Below, in pieces: positions 44,839-52,997 of a stretch of 64,000 nt of DNA (its first letter is position 1; each line of letters starts with the position of its first letter). A program made the position numbers and the translations under genes. Source of the stretch: Jatrophihabitans sp. GAS493 (GTDB lineage Bacteria > Actinomycetota > Actinomycetes > Mycobacteriales > Jatrophihabitantaceae); contig NZ_LT907982.1 of the NCBI RefSeq assembly GCF_900230215.1, forward strand, positions 4,759,568 through 4,823,567, given 5' to 3'. Under the pieces are notes generated by a model. It was not told the origin of the DNA and ran no database searches. It saw only the letters and a list, made by a program, of their open reading frames with translations.

Positions 44839-46869
44839 CTAGCCGCGTCGGCTCAAGGCGGCCGCGAGGGCGGCCCCGCTCGTCGTGGGTGCGTCGCAGA
44901 CCATGCCGTAGCAGACGTAGGCGGCCGCCGATCCGGCGACCAGCGGGCGGAACTGAAGCAGCGGAACACGCTCCGCGTCCGGGTCGCCCGAGACGATCAC
45001 CGCCCCCGGGGGCCGCTGCCGCCAGGCCAGCTCGGTGAGCGGGCCGGCCTCGGCCGCGGTGCGTTCCCCGGCCGACTCGGCGCCGACGGCCGGAGCCGGG
45101 CGCTCCCCCACGATGGCGATCTGCACCGGCCCGGCAACCAGTCCTTCGGCCGCCGCCAATCCCCATCCGAGGAAGCGGGGCTGGGTGGTACCGAGCCAGG
45201 AGACAACCTGGAGCGCGCGTTCGGCGGCCTCCCGGTGACTCAGCGAACCGGTGAGTGCCGAGTAGGTCAGTAGCGCGTTGGCCACCGCGCTCTGCCCGCT
45301 CGGGGCCGCATTGTCACTGGGGTCCTTCGGACGCTGAACCAACTGCTCAGCGTCATCGGCGGTGTCGAAGAGACTCCCGTCCCGGTCGAGGAAATGTCGC
45401 AGCGCGACCCCCAGCAGCGAGCCGGCCGCCTCCAGCCAGCGCGGCTCGGCGGTGGCCTGATGAAGCATCAGCAGCCCGTCGGCCAGATCGCCATAGTCCT
45501 CGGCCACTCCGGCCGCCTCACCGGCCACCCCGTCCAGCGAGGTCCGGCGCAGCCGACCGTCGACGAGATGAGTACGCAGCATCAATTCGCCCGCCTGCCG
45601 GGCGGCCGCCAGGTACCGGCCGTCGAGCAGCATGCCGGCCTCAGCCAGCGCGGCTATGGCCAGCCCGTTCCAGGCGGTGACCACCTTGTCGTCTCGGGCC
45701 GGCTGCGGGCGCTCGGAGCGAGCCTCCAGCAGCCTGATCCGCACTTCCTCCCACCAGGCCGGATCGGCGGCATCTTCGCGCAGTTGCAGCGTCGAGGCGC
45801 CCTTCTCGAACGTCCCCACCGCGGTCACGTTCAGCAGCTTCGCCGTACGGGCGGCGTCTCGTGGTCCGAGCACCTGGGTCAGCTGAGCCGGCGTCCAGGC
45901 GTAGGTGAGCCCCTCCACCCCGTCGGTGTCGGCATCCAGGGCCGAGGCGAATCCGCCGTCGACTGTGCCCAGGTCGCGGATCAGGAAGTCGGCCGTCTCG
46001 CGCGCCACCCGTTCGGCCAGCGGCGAGCCGGTGATCCGCCACCAGTGCAGATAGACCCGTAGCAGCAGGGCATTGTCGTAGAGCATCTTCTCGAAGTGGG
46101 GCACCACCCACGCGGCGTCCACGCTGTAGCGGGCGAAGCCGCCGGCCAGCTGGTCATACATCCCACCGCGGGCCATCGCCTCGCACGTCCCCTCGACCAT
46201 CCGCAGCGCATCGACGTCGCCGGTGCGCTCGTAGCGGCGGAGCAGGAACTCGAGCACCATCGACGGCGGGAACTTGGGGGCGCCGCCGAAGCCGCCGTTA
46301 ACTTCGTCGTAGCCGGGTGCGAGCCGCAGCGCCGCTGCGTCGAGTTGCTCGGGGCCCGGAATGCTGCGCGTGTCGGGGGCGGTGGGAACCAGATCGGCCA
46401 GCGCCGTGACGATCCGTTGGCCGGCGGCCAGCACCTCGTCGCGCTGCTCGTCCCAGGCCCGGGTCGCCGAGATGAGCAGCGACTGGAACTGAGCACGAGG
46501 GAAGAATGTGCCGGCAAAGAAAGGGGATCCGTCCGGGGTGAGCAGGCAGGTCATTGGCCAGCCGCCCTGTCCGGTGAGCGCAGTGGTGGCCTGCATGTAG
46601 ACGGCGTCGATGTCCGGTCGCTCCTCGCGATCGACCTTCACATTGACGAAGTTCTTGTTCATCAACGCGGCGACGTCTTCGTCCTCGAAGGAGTCATGGG
46701 CCATCACGTGACACCAGTGGCAGGCCGCGTAGCCGACCGAGAGGAGCACCGGAACGTCTCGGTCCCGCGCCTCGCGGAACGCCGCCTCGCCCCACTCCTG
46801 CCAGTCGACCGGGTTGTCGCGGTGCTGTTGCAGGTAAGGACTGCTGGCGAGCGCGAGCCGGTTCGTCAT
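44839..46869 (-). CDS. DUF255 thioredoxin-domain protein (YyaL / SSP411 family)
   Basis: The 676-residue protein begins with a thioredoxin-like domain containing C50-H-W-C53 (GYAACHWCHVMAHDSF) and continues with an (alpha/alpha)6 barrel like that of N-acylglucosamine 2-epimerases. It is the Rv1084-type member of a family conserved from bacteria to humans with no agreed activity. The ATG at 46869 gives the family length and conserved opening NRLALASSPYLQQH; longer frames add unrelated sequence. It is convergent with the GRG-rich gene and ends next to a hairpin. Confidence 0.9.
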   Translation of the reverse strand: MTNRLALASSPYLQQHRDNPVDWQEWGEAAFREARDRDVPVLLSVGYAACHWCHVMAHDSFEDEDVAALMNKNFVNVKVDREERPDIDAVYMQATTALTGQGGWPMTCLLTPDGSPFFAGTFFPRAQFQSLLISATRAWDEQRDEVLAAGQRIVTALADLVPTAPDTRSIPGPEQLDAAALRLAPGYDEVNGGFGGAPKFPPSMVLEFLLRRYERTGDVDALRMVEGTCEAMARGGMYDQLAGGFARYSVDAAWVVPHFEKMLYDNALLLRVYLHWWRITGSPLAERVARETADFLIRDLGTVDGGFASALDADTDGVEGLTYAWTPAQLTQVLGPRDAARTAKLLNVTAVGTFEKGASTLQLREDAADPAWWEEVRIRLLEARSERPQPARDDKVVTAWNGLAIAALAEAGMLLDGRYLAAARQAGELMLRTHLVDGRLRRTSLDGVAGEAAGVAEDYGDLADGLLMLHQATAEPRWLEAAGSLLGVALRHFLDRDGSLFDTADDAEQLVQRPKDPSDNAAPSGQSAVANALLTYSALTGSLSHREAAERALQVVSWLGTTQPRFLGWGLAAAEGLVAGPVQIAIVGERPAPAVGAESAGERTAAEAGPLTELAWRQRPPGAVIVSGDPDAERVPLLQFRPLVAGSAAAYVCYGMVCDAPTTSGAALAAALSRRG

Positions 46870-46907
46870 GCCACCAATCATGCTCCACGGTAGTAGTGAC
46901 CCGACCA

Positions 46908-48410
46908 TCAGACGATCCCGTTGACCCGACTCACCGCGTGATACCACTGCGCCGACGACTTCGGCGTGCGGACCTGGGATTCATAGTCGACGTGCACGAT
47001 GCCGAAGCGCTTGCCGTAACCCCAGGCCCACTCGAAGTTGTCCATCAGGGACCAGACGAAGTAAGCACGAACATCGGCCCCGGCTTCGATCGCGTCACTG
47101 AGCGCCAGCAGGTGGCTCTCCAGGTAGTCGATCCGATCCTGGTCGTGGACGATCCCGCCCTCGCCGACGACGTCCGGGAAAGCGGCCCCATTCTCGGTGA
47201 TCATCATCGCCACGCCGGGGTAGTCACGGTGCACGCGCAGCAGTAGCTCGGTAAAGGCCTCAGGCTCGATTCGCCAGCCCATGTCCGTGTATGGCCCCGC
47301 CTGCGGGACCGAGTACGCCCGGTGGCTGCCGGGCCAGATCGACGGCTCGTCCGCACCCTGCGGATCGTTGGTCCAACGCTTGGTGATCTGGGCCGCCTCC
47401 TGCGGGCCGAGGGCAGCGATCAGTGCCGGGGTGTAGTAGTTCACGCCGAGAAGATCGGGGTGCTTGTTGATGTTGTACAGGTCGGTGGCCTGCACGAAGG
47501 ACCAATCAGTGACGTCGGCGGTGTCCGCGTAGAGCTCCTGCGGATAGGCACCTCTGAGGATCGGATCGAGGAAGATCCGGTTCGCTACCGTGTCGACCGA
47601 CCGGGCGGCATCGACGTCTGCCGGATCCTGCGTCGCCGGGCGGACCTGGTGCAGATTGAGCGTGATCGAGATCTGCGAGTCGGCCGGCAGTACCGCGCGC
47701 AGGGCCGACGTCCCCAGTCCATGCGCCAGGTTCAGGTGATGCGCCGCCATCAGCGATGCCACCAGGTCGGTGCGTCCGGGTGCGTGGACACCACTGGCGT
47801 AGCCGAGAAAGGCCGAGCACCACGGCTCGTTCAGGGTGCCGAAGACGCGCACCCGATCACCCAGCTCCTGGCCGATGATCTGGGCGTACTCGGCGAAGCG
47901 GGACGCGGTGTCCCGATTGGCCCAACCTCCGAGGTCCTCCAGCGGCTGCGGCAGGTCCCAGTGATAAAGGGTGACAACGGGGTCGATGTGATGGCTGAGC
48001 AGCTCGTCGACCAGGCGGGAGTAGAAGTCGAGGCCCTGACGGTTCACCGCACCGGACCCGGTGGGGACGATCCGCGACCAGGCCACCGAAAAGCGGTAGG
48101 CCTGCAGCCCCAGCGAGGCCATCAGCGCTACGTCATCGGGGACTCGGTGGTAGTGATCGGCGGCGGTGTCGCCTGTCTCGTTGCCGATCACCCGTCCCGG
48201 AGTGTGGCTGAAGGTGTCCCAGATTGACGGGCCCCGGCCATCCTCGGCGACCGCGCCTTCGATTTGATAGGCGGCGGTGGCCGCACCCCAGACGAACCCG
48301 GGGGGAAAGGCCGTGCGCAGGGCGCCCGGCCGCGGTCGCGCCGCCGGCGTGGAGCCGACGTCGACCGCCGAGCGGGTCGAGCCTGCTGGTCGCATCTGGG
48401 TTGCTGTCAT
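46908..48410 (-). CDS. Glycoside hydrolase family 1 beta-glucosidase
   Basis: The 500-residue enzyme has both GH1 catalytic glutamates: acid/base in TLNEPW near residue 195 and nucleophile in ITENGAAF near residue 406, plus the GH1 opening FVWGAATAAYQIEG. It would hydrolyse beta-glucosides such as cellobiose; no signal peptide is seen, so it acts on imported sugars in the cytoplasm. It starts with ATG 48410 behind AGGAG. A LacI-type operator 127 bp upstream and the adjacent LacI-family gene point to induction by its substrate, as in CebR-controlled systems. No sugar transporter is in the window. Confidence 0.94.
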   Translation of the reverse strand: MTATQMRPAGSTRSAVDVGSTPAARPRPGALRTAFPPGFVWGAATAAYQIEGAVAEDGRGPSIWDTFSHTPGRVIGNETGDTAADHYHRVPDDVALMASLGLQAYRFSVAWSRIVPTGSGAVNRQGLDFYSRLVDELLSHHIDPVVTLYHWDLPQPLEDLGGWANRDTASRFAEYAQIIGQELGDRVRVFGTLNEPWCSAFLGYASGVHAPGRTDLVASLMAAHHLNLAHGLGTSALRAVLPADSQISITLNLHQVRPATQDPADVDAARSVDTVANRIFLDPILRGAYPQELYADTADVTDWSFVQATDLYNINKHPDLLGVNYYTPALIAALGPQEAAQITKRWTNDPQGADEPSIWPGSHRAYSVPQAGPYTDMGWRIEPEAFTELLLRVHRDYPGVAMMITENGAAFPDVVGEGGIVHDQDRIDYLESHLLALSDAIEAGADVRAYFVWSLMDNFEWAWGYGKRFGIVHVDYESQVRTPKSSAQWYHAVSRVNGIV

Positions 48411-48423
48411 CCGTACACCGCTC

Positions 48424-48471
48424 CTTGCGCGTGGCTGTCCTTGCGTGTGGCTGTCCTTGCATGTCGCTGCT
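48424..48471. repeat. 16-bp tandem repeat (three units) in the GH1 leader
   Basis: Units CTTGCGCGTGGCTGTC (48424-48439), CTTGCGTGTGGCTGTC (48440-48455) and a diverged CTTGCATGTCGCTGCT (48456-48471) lie 14 bp upstream of the GH1 start codon. On the transcribed strand they would be in the 5' untranslated leader. The period of 16 is not a multiple of three. Slippage-derived spacing between operator and start is likely; a role in translation is possible. Confidence 0.75.
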
Positions 48472-48536
48472 GATTCGCGTGATCCGCTCGTCTGCCGGGC
48501 TGGACGGACCGGGTGGCGGTCCGTTCCTGAGACCGA

Positions 48537-48550
48537 TGAGAGCGCTCTCA
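48537..48550. promoter_or_regulatory. LacI-type operator TGAGAGCGCTCTCA (CebR-like)
   Basis: This perfect 14-bp palindrome lies between the LacI-family gene and the GH1 gene. It differs from the published Streptomyces CebR box TGGGAGCGCTCCCA only at the third base of each half. Position and match support it as the site through which the adjacent LacI protein controls the beta-glucosidase. Confidence 0.8.
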
Positions 48551-48562
48551 CGACGTGGCTAA

Positions 48563-48591
48563 GAGTGATTTATGGTGAGGGTCGCTGTCAA
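48563..48591 (-). promoter_or_regulatory. Candidate promoter of the GH1 gene
   Basis: A perfect -35 hexamer TTGACA occurs on the minus strand (complement of 48586-48591), about 35-50 bp upstream of the operator. A -10 hexamer is less clear: the best region at a 17-base spacer reads TCACTC, within an AT-rich stretch CATAAATCACT. The operator would then overlap the early transcribed region, consistent with roadblock repression. Confidence is limited by the poor -10 match. Confidence 0.4.
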
Positions 48592-48723
48592 GGGTTCTGC
48601 CGAAATTAGTTGTCGCCGAATACAAATCGGCGTGGCCCGTCCGGGTTCGTTGCGGTCGAGGTGTTGCTGGAGGTGTTGGTCGCGACCCGGCCCGGGAGGC
48701 CCTGCGCTGACTCAGGCTCTGAC

Positions 48724-49749
48724 TCAGGCGCTGAGTCGCGGAACCAGGGAGACCGGGAGGACGGTGATGCGTTCAGCGGCCTGGCCGGTGATGCGTTCGA
48801 GCAGTTTGCGGGCCATCGATTGCCCCATGGCATCAAGTGGCTGCCGGACGGTGGTGAGACCCGGGTTGACCAGGTCGGCCTCGCGAATATCGTCGAAGCC
48901 GACGACTGAGATGTCGTTCGGGACGCTCCGTCCGTTGGCGGCGATTACGCTGAGCGCGCCGAGTGCGGTGAGGTCCGAGGCGGCGAAGACCCCGTCTATC
49001 GTTGGGTCGTCTCTGAGGAGTCTCGTCATCGCCGCCGCACCACCCTCGACCGAGAAATCGCCGGGAACTATGTGCTTTTTCAACGGTTTCAGTCCGGCGT
49101 CGTTCATCGCTTGACGGTAGCCGGCGAGCCGATCGAGACCGGCCGTCATGTCCATCGGCCCAGTGATGGTGGCGATCCGACGGGCGCCGCGGTCGATGAG
49201 GTGCTGGGTGGCCAGGCGGCCGCCGCCGATATTGTCCGAGTCCACGTAGTAGATGGATTCGTCGTCGGAGATCGGTCGGCCGTTCAGCACGGTCGGCACA
49301 CCGAGGGCTTCGAGTCGCTGAGGCAACTGGTCGTCACCGTGCAGTGAGACGAGCAGGACACCATCGACGTGGCCGCCGCGGGCGTAGTGCTCGAAGTTCT
49401 CAGCCTCGGCCTGGGTAGAGGCGATGATGAAGATCAGCTGCATGCCGGCTGCGGCGACTGTGGTCTGCGCTCCGCGCAACATCCCCAAGAAATACGGGTC
49501 GTTGAAGAGCCGATCGCCGCTCTCGGTGACGAGAAATGCGATCGAATCGCTCCGTTTTGTCACCAACGCCCTGGCCGCCAGATTGGGGCGGTAGGAGATC
49601 TCCGCCGCCGCCCGCTGGACGGCCTCACGGGCCTTGTCACTCACATTCGTCGCGCCACGCAGGACTCGGCTGGCCGTTGCTCGAGACACACCGGCCCGCT
49701 CGGCGACCACCTCAAGGGTGGGTGCCGTGTGTTCGCCGCCGCTCGCCAC
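48724..49749 (-). CDS. LacI-family transcriptional repressor
   Basis: The 341-residue protein has an N-terminal LacI helix-turn-helix (TLEVVAERAGVSRATASRVL) and a periplasmic-binding-protein-like sensor (SIAFLVTESGDRLF, VDGVLLVSLHG, IDGVFAASDLTALGAL). It probably represses the downstream GH1 beta-glucosidase through the TGAGAGCGCTCTCA site and releases on binding a beta-glucoside such as cellobiose (inference). I use the GTG at 49749, close to the HTH; a GTG at 49818 would add 23 residues and overlap the end of the HNH gene by eight bases. Confidence 0.9.
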   Translation of the reverse strand: MASGGEHTAPTLEVVAERAGVSRATASRVLRGATNVSDKAREAVQRAAAEISYRPNLAARALVTKRSDSIAFLVTESGDRLFNDPYFLGMLRGAQTTVAAAGMQLIFIIASTQAEAENFEHYARGGHVDGVLLVSLHGDDQLPQRLEALGVPTVLNGRPISDDESIYYVDSDNIGGGRLATQHLIDRGARRIATITGPMDMTAGLDRLAGYRQAMNDAGLKPLKKHIVPGDFSVEGGAAAMTRLLRDDPTIDGVFAASDLTALGALSVIAANGRSVPNDISVVGFDDIREADLVNPGLTTVRQPLDAMGQSMARKLLERITGQAAERITVLPVSLVPRLSA

Positions 49750-49810
49750 GAGGGAGAGTGTGGCATACCGTGTCGAGAGCTCGCGTTGGCCAGCTCCCGA
49801 CGCGACAGAC

Positions 49811-51184
49811 CTACCCACCCGGCGCGCATCGGATCGGCTCTGTGCCGATCGGTATCGGGGGTGGGTGGTGTTGGGTGTTGCGGACGGGTTGTTGGGTCGG
49901 GTCGATCCAGGGTGGTGGGATCCACCAGGGGATGCCGTTGGTCATGGTGAGGGTCCAGCCGAGTTGCTCGAAGGTGCGGTGGTGATGCCCGCAGAGCAGG
50001 GCCATCGTGTGAATTGAGGTCTTCCCGCCGCGGTGCCAGGGGATCTGGTGGTGGACCTGAGTCCACTGGACCGGGATGGTGCAGCCGGGGAAACAACACC
50101 CCTGGTCCCTGGCATACAACGCGAGCCGTTGAGCAGGAGACGCCAATCGTCGTTGCCGGCCGTGGCTGATGACCCCACCGGTCGGATTGAGCAGCACCGA
50201 CACCACGTCGGCTTCCTCAGCCACTGCCAGGGCTTCCGGGATGCTGATGAGGTCGCCGTGGCTGGTCGTGGCGTACCCGGTCTGGGTGCGGAACTGTTCG
50301 TCGCTCATGGTGATCAGCAACGTGGTCGGTACCCCGCCGCTGGGTGGGAGTCCACCGTCGGCCAGGAGCCGGAGGGAGGAGTCCAGCAACGCGTCGTGAC
50401 GGCGTTGCGCCGGGGTTCGGGAGTCACGTTCCACCACCCCGCCGCCGACACCGCTGGTCTCTTCGGCTGGGGCGGGGGCGCTGAGACAGTCGAGGACAGC
50501 TTCCAACGCGGCGCCGCAGGCCGGGGTCAGTGCCCCGGTCGGGATGACCATCCCATCCAGGCGCCGGGCCAACGTGAACCCCCGGTTCTGCTGCTGACGG
50601 GTGTCAGACGGTGCGGTGCCGTCAGGGTCGAGATGGGCCACGATCCGGGTGGCGAGTTTCGCGAGGTCTCGGGGGGTGAACCAGCGGGCCTGGGCCACCA
50701 GCTCGGCCTGGACCCGGGCCCCGTGCTCAAAGTCCAGGTCCTCGCTCAACCCGTCCAGCGTGGTGGTGATGACCTTCGCGTGCCCAGCCGAGATCACCCC
50801 CGTCTTCTGCGCGGCCGCGGTCTCACCGAACACCGGGTCCAATACCTCCCCGGTCAGACCGGTCCGCGGACCCAGATCCTGCGCCGCTCTGACCCGGGCC
50901 TTCGCCTCCCCCGGATCGACCCGCAACACCCCCACCAACAACGCCTGCGGTGACGCGAACCCGAACTCACCGGCCAGTCCTCGTCCCATCACCGCCGACA
51001 GCAGCAGATGCTCCACCGCAACCTCACGGCGGCGGTGCGTCTCCCACCCCTGCAGCAGTTCCAGCAACTCAGCGGAGGTCAATGACGGCAACGGGGCGTC
51101 GAGCAAGGTGTCGACCGCCGCCGTGACCGCCTCCAACAGGGCAGCCACTTTCGGTGATGCGTCGACTTCAGGCCCTCCAACCAT
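49811..51184 (-). CDS. HNH endonuclease, 13E12 repeat family (DUF222)
   Basis: The 457-residue protein has the DUF222 helical domain (about residues 15-330, with LRVDPGEAKARVRAAQDLGP and AGHAKVITTTLDGL) and a C-terminal HNH nuclease motif (CCFPGCTIPVQWTQVHHQIP, then WHRGG and LCGHHH). These genes are highly multiplied in actinobacteria and may be mobile or selfish; the function is not known. I use the ATG at 51184; a TTG 36 bp upstream is possible. The coding region sits directly upstream of the LacI gene, in the same direction. Confidence 0.9.
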   Translation of the reverse strand: MVGGPEVDASPKVAALLEAVTAAVDTLLDAPLPSLTSAELLELLQGWETHRRREVAVEHLLLSAVMGRGLAGEFGFASPQALLVGVLRVDPGEAKARVRAAQDLGPRTGLTGEVLDPVFGETAAAQKTGVISAGHAKVITTTLDGLSEDLDFEHGARVQAELVAQARWFTPRDLAKLATRIVAHLDPDGTAPSDTRQQQNRGFTLARRLDGMVIPTGALTPACGAALEAVLDCLSAPAPAEETSGVGGGVVERDSRTPAQRRHDALLDSSLRLLADGGLPPSGGVPTTLLITMSDEQFRTQTGYATTSHGDLISIPEALAVAEEADVVSVLLNPTGGVISHGRQRRLASPAQRLALYARDQGCCFPGCTIPVQWTQVHHQIPWHRGGKTSIHTMALLCGHHHRTFEQLGWTLTMTNGIPWWIPPPWIDPTQQPVRNTQHHPPPIPIGTEPIRCAPGG

Positions 51185-51372
51185 GCCCCCGACACTACTC
51201 GAACACGTGAGCGATGACAACCCGAATCATCAACAAAACTAAGGTGATTCGAGCCGCTCGGGATGGCTGGAGTGGTCCCACCGCGAACATACAACACCCC
51301 ACCGACAATTCAACCGGCCTATCCACAGACATCGAACTATTCGCAGTGTCCCGCACCGCTTAGGGTGTGCCT

Positions 51373-52566
51373 ATGACCGACGATCGCAGCTACGACATCG
51401 TGCTCTACGGTGCCACCGGATTCACCGGATCCCTCACCGCGCAGTATCTGGCCCGCCACGCACCGGTTGACTGTCGCTGGGCACTGGCCGGCCGGAACCG
51501 GGCCAAACTGGAATCGGTTCGCACGCTGCTCACCACGATCCGGCCAGAACTCGCGGACCTCCCGCTCATCCAGGCCGACGCCACCGATCCAGAGTCGCTG
51601 ACCGCACTCACCGCGAGCACCCGAGTGGTGATCAGCACCGTTGGTCCGTACATCAACTATGGCGAGCCGTTGGTCGCGGCCTGCGCGGCGGCCGGCACCG
51701 ACTACGTCGATCTCACCGGTGAGCCGGAGTTCGTTGACCTCATGTATCTGAAGTACCACGAACGCGCGGTTGCCAGCGGAGCGCGACTGGTGCACTCGTG
51801 CGGCTTCGATTCGATCCCGCACGACCTGGGCACCTTCTTCACCGTCGCCCAGTTACCCGAGGACGTGGCGCTGACGGTCAGCGGCGTGGTGAGCACCAAC
51901 GCAACCTTCTCGGCCGGCACGTACCACTCCGCGCTCACCGGTTTCGCCCACGCCCGACAGACGATTCGTACCGCACGCCAGCGCAGCAGCGTGGAAGCTG
52001 CGGTCGGCCGGCATTCGGGCTCGACCCGCCGCGCGCGCTCAACCACCGGTCGAGCGCATCGCGTCGAGGGCGGCTGGGCGGTCCCACTACCCACCATCGA
52101 CCCGCAGGTGATTGCGCGCTCGGCCCGTGCCCTCCCGCGTTACGGTCCCGAATTCCAGTACTCGCATTACGCGAAGGTGAAGCATCTCCCGGTGGCGATC
52201 GGGGCCGGCCTCGGCCTCGGCCTGCTGATCGGCCTCGCCCAGATCCCCCCGGTCCGTAAGTTGCTCCTCAGCCGCGCCACGCCCGGCGAGGGGCCGTCGC
52301 TGGAGCGGCGCGACCGCAGTCGATTCAGCGTCCGCTTCACCGGTCACGGCGGTGGCCGGACCGTCGTGACGCTGGTCAGCGGCGGTGATCCCGGCTACGA
52401 CGAGACGTCGAAGATGCTGGCCGAGTCGGCGCTCTGCCTGGCTTTCGACGACCTGCCCAAGACGTCCGGGCAGGTCACCACCGCGACCGCGATGGGACAG
52501 GCGTTGCTGGAGAGGCTTATCGCGGCCGGAATCGGCTTCGAAGTGGTTGCGACCGAAGGCCGCTAG
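51373..52566 (+). CDS. Saccharopine-dehydrogenase-like NAD(P)-binding reductase
   Basis: The 397-residue protein begins with a Rossmann site VLYGATGFTGSLTA and continues with DYVDLTGEPEFVD, GFDSIPHDLG and a hydrophobic segment LLIGLAQIP near residue 280. This pattern matches the saccharopine-dehydrogenase-like/trans-acting enoyl-reductase family seen in mycobacteria. The substrate is not identifiable. I use the ATG at 51373; a GTG at 51367 is in frame. Its stop TAG shares a CTAG palindrome with the convergent monooxygenase gene. Confidence 0.85.
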   Translation: MTDDRSYDIVLYGATGFTGSLTAQYLARHAPVDCRWALAGRNRAKLESVRTLLTTIRPELADLPLIQADATDPESLTALTASTRVVISTVGPYINYGEPLVAACAAAGTDYVDLTGEPEFVDLMYLKYHERAVASGARLVHSCGFDSIPHDLGTFFTVAQLPEDVALTVSGVVSTNATFSAGTYHSALTGFAHARQTIRTARQRSSVEAAVGRHSGSTRRARSTTGRAHRVEGGWAVPLPTIDPQVIARSARALPRYGPEFQYSHYAKVKHLPVAIGAGLGLGLLIGLAQIPPVRKLLLSRATPGEGPSLERRDRSRFSVRFTGHGGGRTVVTLVSGGDPGYDETSKMLAESALCLAFDDLPKTSGQVTTATAMGQALLERLIAAGIGFEVVATEGR

Positions 52567-52883
52567 AAAATCCCCTTCTCGGCACTGCCGAGGTCGATGG
52601 CGCCGAGCGGGATGACCGTCGGCGCCCCGGCCAGCAGGTCGCCGAACTGACTCATCGCGGCCTTCATGTGCGGCGATGCCATGTGCCCCTTCAGATCCTC
52701 CGATGAGCCCCACTTCTCGACGGTGACGAAGGTATCGGTGTCCTCCAGACCCCGGTGGAGGCTGTAGTGAATGCAGCCATCCTCGCCATGGGTCGCCGTG
52801 GCCAGGCCACTCAGCGCCGCCGCCAACTCGTCGCCCTTCCCGTCCCGGGCCTTGATCACTGCGACGACGTTCACTTCGGGCAT
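52563..52883 (-). CDS. Antibiotic-biosynthesis-monooxygenase-fold (ABM) protein
   Basis: The 106-residue protein shows the ABM dimeric alpha/beta barrel pattern: VNVVAVIKARDGKGDELAAA, then CIHYSLHRGLEDTDTFVTVE and SPHMKAAM. Family members are cofactor-free monooxygenases, heme oxygenase-like proteins or quinone-handling enzymes; the role here is open. ATG 52883 is used; a GTG three bases before it is also possible. It is convergent with the reductase gene, with stop codons overlapping by four bases. Confidence 0.85.
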   Translation of the reverse strand: MPEVNVVAVIKARDGKGDELAAALSGLATATHGEDGCIHYSLHRGLEDTDTFVTVEKWGSSEDLKGHMASPHMKAAMSQFGDLLAGAPTVIPLGAIDLGSAEKGIF

Positions 52884-52997
52884 CACTGAGCTCCTGACTT
52901 TGGGTGTTCCTGCAACCTACGCCGCCACTCCCCCACGGTCGCGCGTAGCCCAGGTTGAGAGGGCGGCCGGAGTCGAATCCGTTCTAAGCTGGGATGC

